Shown here: one piece after another, positions 1 to 5,241 of the stretch
How positions within the stretch are numbered: position 1 is the stretch's first letter
Layout of the letters: each line of letters begins with the position of its first letter
NCBI GenBank assembly: GCA_041572275.1
Contig: JBFFSQ010000152.1
Span: forward strand, 1 to 7,413
Direction of reading: 5' to 3'
Source of the DNA: JBFFSQ01 sp041572275
Lineage (GTDB): Bacteria > Pseudomonadota > Gammaproteobacteria > SZUA-229
DNA length: 7,413 bases
The notes under the pieces: generated by a model
Told to the model about the DNA's origin: nothing
Database searches by the model: none
Seen by the model: the letters and a program-made list of their open reading frames with translations, nothing else
Made by a program: the position numbers and the translations under genes

Positions 1-185
1 AAACCGGCTATAGCTACCAGGATGATACCCATGATCCAGATGCGGGTATGGATACATAACACGCAGGGCAGATAATCAAAACCATACTGGTATAACAACG
101 CGATCGCTTCCATCGCTACACCCAGTACAATTAACAGCCACCAGTAGGCATGGCCCTTTGAAATTGCTTGTAACCTGGTAAACAT
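1..185 (-). CDS. dsbB: Disulfide bond formation protein DsbB, partial (N-terminal 61 codons)
   Basis: Inner-membrane quinone reductase that reoxidises the periplasmic thiol oxidase DsbA and passes electrons to ubiquinone. The reverse strand from ATG at 185-183 reads MFTRLQAISKGHAYWW and continues to the window edge, so only the first transmembrane helix (about residues 14-33), the first periplasmic turn and the start of helix 2 are present. The redox pair is visible as Cys41-Val-Leu-Cys44, followed by Arg48. These residues have the same numbering as the catalytic Cys41/Cys44 and the quinone-site Arg48 of E. coli DsbB, and Glu26 in helix 1 also fits. The codon just before the ATG is TGA, so no longer start is possible. 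The Shine-Dalgarno sequence is weak. The gene lies 83 bp downstream of an exported aldo/keto reductase on the same strand. The C-terminal two-thirds, including the second cysteine pair, is outside the window. Confidence 0.9.
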   Translation of the reverse strand, partial: MFTRLQAISKGHAYWWLLIVLGVAMEAIALLYQYGFDYLPCVLCIHTRIWIMGIILVAIAG

Positions 186-268
186 TCAGCTCATCCGACT
201 CACTTTAGGGAGGCACATCCTAGCATGCGATAGTGGTTCTGGACTATGGCTGCTCAGGTGTGATGTTT

Positions 269-1213
269 TCACAGTGACAAAAAATATTCGCGCATGCGTT
301 TTCGCATAGCTGCATCAGGAAGCTTGCCATAACCAGCACCCATATTATCGCGCATGTGTTTGGGCTTGGATGTGGCGGGTATGGCACAGGTGACTGCCGG
401 GTGGGATACCACGTACTTGAGGAAATACTGACCCCAGCTCTGGCAATCGAATTCTTTCGCCCATGCCGGTAAAGATTTTCCGCGTACGGCAGCAAACAAA
501 TCACCCCGGGCAAACGGACGATTAATTAAGGTTGCGATGCCTCGTTCCTGGGCAATGGGAAGCAGCCGCTGTTCCACAGTGGGATTGGTGATGTTATAGC
601 TGAACTGTACAAAATCCAGTTCCTCCTCTTGCAGGATGGACTCCAGTTCATCATGAAAACGACCATGGGAGGTGGTGATACCGATATAGCGCACCTTGCC
701 TTCGGCTTTCCATTCTTGCAGGGTTTGTAGTTGTACCTGCCAGTCTCTCAGGTTGTGGATCTGGATCAGGTCGAAACGGTCTACACCCATACGCCGCATG
801 GAGCGCTGCATTTGCTGAATGCCTTCTTCACGACCCCAGGTCCACACTTTGGTGGCGGCAAACAAGGATTGTTTGTTTTTAATACGTTTGAGCACATCGC
901 CGGTCACCTGCTCGGCTTCACCGTACATAGGCGATGAATCAACCACGGCCCCGCCACGATCAAAGAATATCTGCAAAACCTCGGTTAACTGTTTCAGTGT
1001 GTCTGGATCATCACTGACATCAAAGGTGCGTGATGTGCCCATGCCAATCACCGGTAACAGTTCGCCGCTGGCAGGGATGGATTTTCGAATAAGGGTTTGG
1101 CTTGCAGCCAGTAATGGCCATGGACTGGCACTGACACCAGCTGCGGCCAAAGCCAGATTGAGACTGCGTTTGAGAAATTCACGTCGGTGAGAATCAAAAG
1201 TTGTGGATGCCAT
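269..1213 (-). CDS. Tat-exported aldo/keto reductase
   Basis: 314-aa aldo/keto reductase, expected to reduce carbonyl compounds with NAD(P)H; the substrate is unknown. The start is fixed by ATG at 1213 with a full AGGAGG (1219-1224) 5 bases upstream. Residues 9-15 read HRREFLK, a close fit to the twin-arginine motif. A basic residue, then an Ala/Leu-rich stretch and an Ala-Ala near residues 36-37, follow as in a Tat signal peptide, so folded, cofactor-loaded export to the periplasm is likely. The AKR barrel follows from about residue 50. The catalytic tetrad fits Asp92, Tyr97 (in DSSPMYGEAE), Lys122 (ATKVW) and His153 (QIHN). The C-terminal IPATSKPKHMRDN (278-290) fits the nucleotide-phosphate binding segment of the family. 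Length is normal once the signal is removed. The neighbours are an FHA protein upstream (104-bp gap) and dsbB downstream. The family is certain; export is strongly suggested but not proven. Confidence 0.92.
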   Translation of the reverse strand: MASTTFDSHRREFLKRSLNLALAAAGVSASPWPLLAASQTLIRKSIPASGELLPVIGMGTSRTFDVSDDPDTLKQLTEVLQIFFDRGGAVVDSSPMYGEAEQVTGDVLKRIKNKQSLFAATKVWTWGREEGIQQMQRSMRRMGVDRFDLIQIHNLRDWQVQLQTLQEWKAEGKVRYIGITTSHGRFHDELESILQEEELDFVQFSYNITNPTVEQRLLPIAQERGIATLINRPFARGDLFAAVRGKSLPAWAKEFDCQSWGQYFLKYVVSHPAVTCAIPATSKPKHMRDNMGAGYGKLPDAAMRKRMREYFLSL

Positions 1214-1238
1214 GATAACCTCCTGAATGACTCAGTTC

Positions 1239-1252
1239 GAAGCTGGATGTAA
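1239..1252. repeat. 14-bp direct repeat, copy 1 (upstream of the aldo/keto reductase)
   Basis: GAAGCTGGATGTAA here is identical to 3151-3164. Both copies sit just upstream of minus-strand genes and have the same orientation relative to them, ending 25 and 21 bases before the ATG. This could be a short shared leader or operator element, or remnants of a dispersed intergenic repeat. A chance 14-mer match in a window this size is not very improbable; the matching position is what makes it notable. Confidence 0.4.
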
Positions 1253-1317
1253 GCTCAAACCATAGTCATTGGGTTAGACTACAACCGGAAAAGTTCACTC
1301 CGGCTCAGTAAGACACT

Positions 1318-1671
1318 CTAATCTTCAGGCACATAATATTCTGTTTGTGTACCCTCACTGTGCTGATCATCCACCAGTTTGAATTCGTGGGTACCCACTC
1401 TCACGATATCGCCATGGTGTAGACTTTGCTGTGTCACCACTGCATTATTCACATAGGTACCATTGGTGCTATTTAAATCTTCGATCGTGACATCGAGCAT
1501 TTCAGGCAGGTAGGGATTTTTTTCCGCTTTAAGAATAGCGTGTTGCCCACTTACCACCGGGTCATCCAGCTGCAGGGTGTTACCGCTATTGCGGCCGATG
1601 GTCATACCACCTTCTTCAACATTGCTTTCCGATACCACGACACCATGGAAAATATGCACCAGTTTTAACAA
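1318..1671 (-). CDS. Small FHA-domain protein
   Basis: 117-aa cytoplasmic protein that is almost entirely one forkhead-associated domain. FHA domains bind phosphothreonine peptides, so the likely role is as a phospho-dependent adaptor; the partner is unknown. The core motifs are in order: Gly26-Arg27 in the IGRNSGN strand-loop, Ser41 with His44 (VVSGQHA), and Asn67-Ser-Thr-Asn-Gly-Thr72 with VNN after it. LHHGDIVRVG (84-93) and HEFKLV complete the beta sandwich. A short acidic tail ends at PED. The start is TTG at 1671-1669, set by AGGAG 7 bases upstream; there is no ATG, GTG or other TTG just upstream in frame. No kinase, phosphatase or secretion gene is nearby, so context does not reveal the partner. 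The family is certain, the role open. Confidence 0.92.
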   Translation of the reverse strand: MLKLVHIFHGVVVSESNVEEGGMTIGRNSGNTLQLDDPVVSGQHAILKAEKNPYLPEMLDVTIEDLNSTNGTYVNNAVVTQQSLHHGDIVRVGTHEFKLVDDQHSEGTQTEYYVPED

Positions 1672-1678
1672 AACTTGA

Positions 1679-1683
1679 CTCCT
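1679..1683 (-). promoter_or_regulatory. Ribosome binding site that sets a TTG start (FHA gene)
   Basis: The reverse strand reads AGGAGTCAAGTTTTG. AGGAG is 7 bases before the TTG at 1671-1669, a near-ideal distance. The reading frame immediately enters the first FHA strand (LKLVHIF), so TTG rather than a later codon is the start. Confidence 0.75.
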
Positions 1684-1727
1684 CAGTCATTCAATTACCC
1701 ATGACACATGCCCGGGATCGAGATTGA

Positions 1728-1757
1728 ATTCTACTGCCTGACTCAGGCCAATGACAA
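1728..1757 (-). promoter_or_regulatory. Candidate sigma-70 promoter for the FHA gene, with a palindrome in its spacer
   Basis: On the reverse strand, TTGTCA (1757-1752, 5 of 6 to the -35 consensus) and TAGAAT (1733-1728, 5 of 6 to the -10 consensus) are separated by 18 bases. The -10 box lies 56 bases before the TTG start. The spacer contains the perfect 13-bp palindrome GCCTGACTCAGGC (1736-1748), which is placed where a repressor could block polymerase. The same 13-mer also occurs inside pgl (4701-4713), where it is simply codons for Ser-Leu-Ser-Gln-Ala, so the palindrome alone is weak evidence of an operator. Confidence 0.5.
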
Positions 1758-1812
1758 GGCACAGCCGCTCAGACCCTCGAATACTTCGCAACATTTCAGC
1801 TCATCAGGACGT

Positions 1813-3129
1813 CTACCCACTATCCGTATCCGATTTCAGCGTACCTGCCTGTGCCAGCCGCGACTGCCACACCCCGAGACGGTGACACAGCACCGCCCAG
1901 ATGATGGCCAGGGGCACGGCAATCAGGGCCAGTTGTGACAGACTCAGGCCCAGGCTGCGCAGGCCCGCATACAACCAGGCACTGATCGCATCACCACCGC
2001 GATAGACCAGGGTATCGTTGACGTTCTTGGCCTTGTACTTCTCTTCAGCACTAACCACCACGTAGAGCATTTCCCGTGCCGGCCGACTAATGGCGTAGTT
2101 ACCCACTCGTCGTAGCACCTGCACTACAACCAGCACCGATAACACTGGCATCACTGCCAGGGCCAGAAAACCCACACACAGGAACAGTGGCACCAGCGCC
2201 AGTGACCAGCCAACACCAATGGCCTTCACCAGTCGCCCGGTTATCAATATCTGGCCGATCAGGGTCAGGGCATTCACCAGCAGATCGATACCGGCAAACA
2301 CGCGGGTACGTTCCGCAGGACTACTAAAAGCATCAGCAATGATCTGCGCCTGCTGAAAATACAGGAAGGTAGATAAGGTGGTGAACAACAACATCATCAA
2401 CGCAATACCAGACAGATAGGGTGAGCGCAACAACAACCGAATACCGCCAAGCACACCACCGCCCAGTTTTTGATCCTCCAGCTCAGCCTGTGGCTGACGA
2501 GTTGGGCCGCCCCGTTGTTGTGAACGCCACCGCAGTAAGTGATGAATACAATACAGTGCCAGCAGCAGAAACAACGCTGACATGATTAACAGGGTTTCAA
2601 TTTCAAGCCAGCTCGAGAGCACCGTGGTCAGTGCCGGTCCCATGAGTGCACCACAGGTGCCTCCGGCAGCGATGACCCCGAACAGGCGTTTGGCCTGAGC
2701 GTCGTTAAACAGGTCGGCCATGAAACTCCAGAACACGGAAACCACAAACAGATTAAACACACTGGCCCAGATAAAAAAGCCACGGGCGACATTGGTTTGT
2801 TCGGGCATCACCACAAACAGGCCATAAAATGCCAGCAGGTTAGCGATAAAAAACAGATATACCGCAGGTAGAAACTGACTGCGTTTAAAGCGTGAGGTCA
2901 ACCAGCCAAACAGGGGCACCGCCAACAACATCACCAGGAAGGTACCGGTGAATAACCATTGCAGTTGATCGACACCACCGGTAATACCCATTGCATCACG
3001 CACTGGTCGAATGATGTAATAACTACAGAGCAGGGAAAAGAAATAGACAAAGGCCCAGGCCAGGGCGATCGTTTCTTCCGGCTCGACCTTGATCAGGCGT
3101 TGTAGTTGTTTTAAGAATAGCGATGTCAT
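1813..3129 (-). CDS. MFS-type transporter of the ATP/ADP-translocase-like (TLC/Npt-like) branch
   Basis: 438-aa inner-membrane protein with about twelve hydrophobic helices. The first six fall near residues 21-41, 56-78, 87-108, 117-138, 149-172 and 178-199. A polar, charged cytoplasmic loop (about 200-228) follows, then six more helices to about 415, giving the 6+6 layout of the major facilitator superfamily. The segment YYIIRPVRDAMG (37-48) after helix 1, and SRPAREMLYVV with the downstream EKYKAKN and TLVYRGGD (348-380), resemble bacterial proteins annotated as ATP/ADP-antiporter-like or NTP/NDP-exchange MFS proteins. That assignment is from memory of the family. The substrate cannot be inferred: true nucleotide exchangers are known from intracellular parasites, and free-living homologues are mostly uncharacterised. 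The start is the only plausible ATG at the N-terminus, but there is no good Shine-Dalgarno (an AGGA lies 17 bases away). The FHA gene is 141 bp downstream. Confidence 0.85.
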   Translation of the reverse strand: MTSLFLKQLQRLIKVEPEETIALAWAFVYFFSLLCSYYIIRPVRDAMGITGGVDQLQWLFTGTFLVMLLAVPLFGWLTSRFKRSQFLPAVYLFFIANLLAFYGLFVVMPEQTNVARGFFIWASVFNLFVVSVFWSFMADLFNDAQAKRLFGVIAAGGTCGALMGPALTTVLSSWLEIETLLIMSALFLLLALYCIHHLLRWRSQQRGGPTRQPQAELEDQKLGGGVLGGIRLLLRSPYLSGIALMMLLFTTLSTFLYFQQAQIIADAFSSPAERTRVFAGIDLLVNALTLIGQILITGRLVKAIGVGWSLALVPLFLCVGFLALAVMPVLSVLVVVQVLRRVGNYAISRPAREMLYVVVSAEEKYKAKNVNDTLVYRGGDAISAWLYAGLRSLGLSLSQLALIAVPLAIIWAVLCHRLGVWQSRLAQAGTLKSDTDSG

Positions 3130-3150
3130 GGTTGCAGGTGGGTGATCCTG

Positions 3151-3164
3151 GAAGCTGGATGTAA
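3151..3164. repeat. 14-bp direct repeat, copy 2 (upstream of the transporter)
   Basis: Identical to 1239-1252 (GAAGCTGGATGTAA), ending 21 bases before the transporter ATG. It overlaps the left arm of a small AT-rich inverted repeat (3161-3175). Confidence 0.4.
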
Positions 3165-3184
3165 TTTAATATTACTTCAGTATA
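3161..3184 (-). promoter_or_regulatory. Possible transporter promoter and operator-like inverted repeat
   Basis: The reverse strand carries TATACT (3184-3179), 5 of 6 to the -10 consensus, 49 bases before the transporter ATG. No convincing -35 box lies at the proper distance. Just downstream, GTAATTTAATATTAC (3161-3175) has 5-base arms GTAAT and ATTAC around TTAAT, a possible binding site for a small dimeric regulator. Both are short and could be chance in AT-rich DNA. Confidence 0.3.
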
Positions 3185-3243
3185 GCGGGTTGATGTGGGT
3201 GTTATGTCTGTTGGTACCGATGAATTTTGCTGTTAGCTTATTC

Positions 3244-3424
3244 CTGTCATCCCACCGAAGTGGATGCCTACAGAGAGGTAGGTAGTAGGACAACGCACGA
3301 CTGCAAGGATGCAGGAGATAGAACGACTTAGGAGATAAAGTCGAGGAGCAGTTGCCGAGGGGTCTTAGATTGATAGCTGGTCTATGATCTCTCTATTCCT
3401 CTATCACTCCAGTCGAGATGACAG
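3244..3424. repeat. MITE-like unit with imperfect terminal inverted repeats
   Basis: CTGTCATCCCACC at 3244-3256 is matched by CTGTCATCTCGAC read on the reverse strand from 3424 to 3412: 10 of 13 bases agree, including the first eight. The 181-bp unit between has no coding capacity I can support and is rich in short hairpins, as expected of a non-autonomous or dispersed palindromic repeat. I see no target-site duplication, and no transposase gene is in the window. Confidence 0.45.
3252..3343 (+). ncRNA. Candidate structured RNA: four hairpins, two with AGGA loops
   Basis: Four short stem-loops follow one another on the plus strand. They are CCAC/GTGG (3252-3263), CCTAC/GTAGG (3267-3282), CTGCA-AGGA-TGCAG (3301-3314), and CGACTT/AAGTCG with loop AGGAGATA (3324-3343). 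Five GGA triplets fall within 3288-3347, two of them in loops. The third hairpin contains CAAGGATG, matching the core CARGGAUG of the published CsrA-binding consensus. Multiple GGA-loop hairpins are the hallmark of CsrB/RsmZ-type CsrA-sequestering RNAs. However, I see no clear promoter before it and no stem plus T-run after it, and the stems are short. It may instead be part of the leader of the 302-aa gene, or repeat DNA with incidental hairpins. Confidence 0.3.
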
Positions 3425-3446
3425 AGTACTACTGTGTCATCCCGAC
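3412..3446. repeat. Inverted repeat, 12-base arms with 11-base spacer
   Basis: GTCGAGATGACA (3412-3423) and TGTCATCCCGAC (3435-3446) are reverse complements at 11 of 12 positions. The spacer contains AGTACT. No T-run follows on either strand, so it is not a typical intrinsic terminator. It looks like the junction where two repeat ends meet in opposite orientation. Confidence 0.6.
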
Positions 3447-3472
3447 CAAAGCAAAGCGTAGTGGAGGGATCT
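3436..3472 (+). repeat. GTCATCCCGAC...GGAGGGATCT intergenic repeat end
   Basis: The stretch begins GTCATCCCGACC and ends GGAGGGATCT, the form taken by short dispersed palindromic repeats in many bacterial genomes (recognised from memory, not searched). A tandem AAAGC duplication lies at 3448-3457. An expected partner end AGATCCC... in the opposite orientation is not seen downstream, so the element seems truncated, or is one of the paired ends with 3412-3424. Confidence 0.5.
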
Positions 3473-3590
3473 ATTGCTGACTTAAGCCCCCGCTACTTCG
3501 ATCTGCATGACATTGTTATAGACATTGCATCCAGAGTGACAAATTCACCTGGTTCGACTAGGCTATACATGATTCCATCGGGGACCTCGT

Positions 3591-4499
3591 ATGAACCAGC
3601 GCCGATCAGAAACCTCATCGCTTCGTGATTTTTTCCATGAACAGATCCTGCACTTGCAGTCGCTTATGGGAAATTTTCAACATCAGCGCCAGGATAAAAA
3701 ACAGCAGGCACAACTACTCAGCAATGCTATTGAATCGGTTGTTGATGGTACCGACGCTCGCTTGCGCATCCTCGGTTCCTACCAGAACCAGTTGCGTGAC
3801 AGTGTAAAAAAAATGCTTAATCACATCGATCAACTGGTGGCCGACATGCCACCAGCCGTTCGCATCGATAGCAACACTGTAGTTACTGATCCTGTGGTCA
3901 AGCGATACTTTGAAAGCAAGGCCGCGATTCAAAAACTGTTTGATGAAAATGCTGAAATTAAGGCCTTTTTCGATGCCCCTGAACATGAGCAAGCATCCGA
4001 GGTTTATTCTCTGCTGATGTTAAGTTGTCGCAGGAAAACTATTCTCGGTACCGAAACTGTTAATGAGATGGTGTTAAGTGATGTGCAACAGACCCACATC
4101 AGTTTTTATGGTCACCAGCTGGTTGCTGCCGAAGCCACGGAAGAAGACGCACGCAAGGTGATGACCAAAACGCTATTCGATAGTGTCATCGCCCATCTAA
4201 AGAATCATTTCATCCAGCTACGCCATCAGCGTACCAACGAAGAAAAAATATATTATGCACAACATCCGGAAGAGAACATCGATAATCCGGAAGTCTATCT
4301 GAAGATGCTGATTAAAGAACTTACCCTGCCAGCTGAACTGATTAAACTAAAGAATGATTTACTCTGTATTTCCAGCATGGGTATCAAGCTGAGTAGCTGT
4401 GGTGAGCCCACTGCGGAGAACATTAATTTAAACAGGCTAAATATTGGCGAAGCCAGACGTCTGGTCAGCCTGGTATGTTATCCAAGAGGTGGCATTTAG
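3591..4499 (+). CDS. Conserved-looking hypothetical protein, 302 aa
   Basis: I do not recognise this protein. It has no signal peptide and no membrane segment, so it is probably cytoplasmic. It is rich in charged and Gln/Leu residues and likely mostly alpha-helical. Residues 10-85 have a Q/K-rich stretch (30-42) that could form a coiled coil or helical bundle. A helical middle (100-220) contains several DxxxxxFxxxxA-like amphipathic runs. The C-terminus (235-302) has LLCISSMGIKLS and the ending NIGEARRLVSLVCYPRGGI. Four Cys residues are scattered without a metal-site pattern. The start is the first ATG after an in-frame TGA (3570-3572), with GGGGA (3580-3584) 6 bases upstream. By eye it is more AT-rich than the pentose-phosphate genes. 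It stands alone on the plus strand, facing pgl across a 65-bp gap with no clear terminator. The length and lack of shadow-frame features make it a real gene. Confidence 0.8.
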   Translation: MNQRRSETSSLRDFFHEQILHLQSLMGNFQHQRQDKKQQAQLLSNAIESVVDGTDARLRILGSYQNQLRDSVKKMLNHIDQLVADMPPAVRIDSNTVVTDPVVKRYFESKAAIQKLFDENAEIKAFFDAPEHEQASEVYSLLMLSCRRKTILGTETVNEMVLSDVQQTHISFYGHQLVAAEATEEDARKVMTKTLFDSVIAHLKNHFIQLRHQRTNEEKIYYAQHPEENIDNPEVYLKMLIKELTLPAELIKLKNDLLCISSMGIKLSSCGEPTAENINLNRLNIGEARRLVSLVCYPRGGI

Positions 4500-4564
4500 C
4501 CGCAATTATTTTTGTATGCCTGGCGCCAGCAGCAGCTGGTATCGAGAAGTTCAACCCTACTGGC

Positions 4565-5233
4565 TCAACCGTTGACAGCCGCCTCATCAACAAACCAGTG
4601 CAACTCACCGATACGATTGATCGGCAAAGCTTCACCGGCTTTTATTTGTTTTATCGCCGGGTGTTTACCGCTACCGGTAGTGAGTACAATTTTATATGCA
4701 GCCTGACTCAGGCTAGGAATACTCAATGATACCCGTTCAGCCGGTGGTTTCGGTGATTGATACACCGGCACCGCGGGCTCCACTTTTTCCAGGGCCGGAT
4801 TGCCGGGAAACAAACTGGCGGTATGGCCATCTTCACCCATCCCAAGAAACACAATATCCATGCCGCCACTCTGTCGAATTTCATCACTGTATTGTTGCGC
4901 GGCCTGCTCAGGTCCAAGCTCAGTCGGGATGGGATGAAAGTGGTCGTCACTGACAGACAGTTGAGACCACAATGCCTGTCGGATCATGGTGTCATTGCGC
5001 TCAGCATGCTTAGGCGGATAACAGCGTTCATCTCCCAGGTACCAGTGTATCTGCTCCCAGGGCAGGTTTTGTTTGGCCAGCGCAGCCAGAATCGGTGCCG
5101 GGGTATTTCCCCCGGGCAGGGCAATATTACAGCGAGGCTGCGCCTGTAAAACCTGGCTGATCGCCTCGATTAAAAATTCACTGATCGCCGGTGCCAGTTG
5201 CTCGTTATCGGGATAAATATGCCAGTGATGCAT
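4565..5233 (-). CDS. pgl: 6-phosphogluconolactonase (Pgl/DevB type)
   Basis: Cytosolic enzyme that hydrolyses 6-phospho-D-glucono-1,5-lactone to 6-phosphogluconate, the second step of the oxidative pentose-phosphate pathway. The 222-aa length is typical of the DevB/SOL type, which is related to glucosamine-6-phosphate isomerase. Family motifs are all present in order: ALPGGNTP (38-45, phosphate binding), GDERCYPPKHAERND (67-81), and GMGEDGHTASLFPG (131-144), with the catalytic-site Asp-Gly-His at 135-137. The C-terminal LTTGSGKHPAI (184-194) fits too. The ATG is 8 bases after the zwf stop in a different frame. Only a weak GAAG precedes it, so translational coupling to zwf is likely. It is the last gene of the gnd-zwf-pgl operon in this window. 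Confidence 0.96.
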   Translation of the reverse strand: MHHWHIYPDNEQLAPAISEFLIEAISQVLQAQPRCNIALPGGNTPAPILAALAKQNLPWEQIHWYLGDERCYPPKHAERNDTMIRQALWSQLSVSDDHFHPIPTELGPEQAAQQYSDEIRQSGGMDIVFLGMGEDGHTASLFPGNPALEKVEPAVPVYQSPKPPAERVSLSIPSLSQAAYKIVLTTGSGKHPAIKQIKAGEALPINRIGELHWFVDEAAVNG

Positions 5234-5241
5234 CTTCAGAC

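Larger units (their letters stand above)
3130..3590. other. 461-bp divergent intergenic region
   Basis: This gap separates the leftward transporter from the rightward 302-aa gene, so it should hold both promoters. From left to right it contains the second 14-bp repeat and a weak transporter promoter (3151-3184), a hairpin series (3252-3343) inside an imperfect terminal-inverted-repeat unit (3244-3424), and a GTCATCCCGAC...GGGATCT repeat end (3436-3472). About 120 bp at 3473-3590 show nothing beyond a TATACA (3564-3569), a poor -10 candidate with no matching -35. No convincing gene is present; the open frames across it lack ribosome sites and recognisable protein features. Confidence 0.7.

Noticed and set aside
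1285..1303. Hairpin CCGGA...TCCGG after the FHA gene as a terminator.
   Set aside because: Only a 5-bp stem with a 9-base loop and no T-run after it on the minus strand.
3240..3480. CRISPR array in the repeat-rich gap.
   Set aside because: The repeats are inverted, irregularly spaced and of different lengths; there are no regular direct repeats with spacers and no cas genes.
3434..3628. 64-aa plus-strand frame across the repeat region.
   Set aside because: It is a translation of the GTCATCCCGAC repeat, lacks a ribosome site, and overlaps the start of the 302-aa gene in another frame.
4500..4564. Bidirectional terminator between the 302-aa gene and pgl.
   Set aside because: The palindrome CTGGCGCCAG and the CCAGC/GCTGG stem lack a T-run on the correct side of either strand; the TTTTT lies before the stem.
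4701..4713. Palindrome GCCTGACTCAGGC as an operator within pgl.
   Set aside because: It encodes Ser-Leu-Ser-Gln-Ala in frame in a normal part of the enzyme; codon choice explains it.
4475..4729. 84-aa plus-strand frame whose first 22 residues look like a signal peptide (MLSKRWHLAAIIFVCLAPAA).
   Set aside because: It starts inside the end of the 302-aa gene, has no ribosome site, and most of it is antisense to conserved pgl codons.
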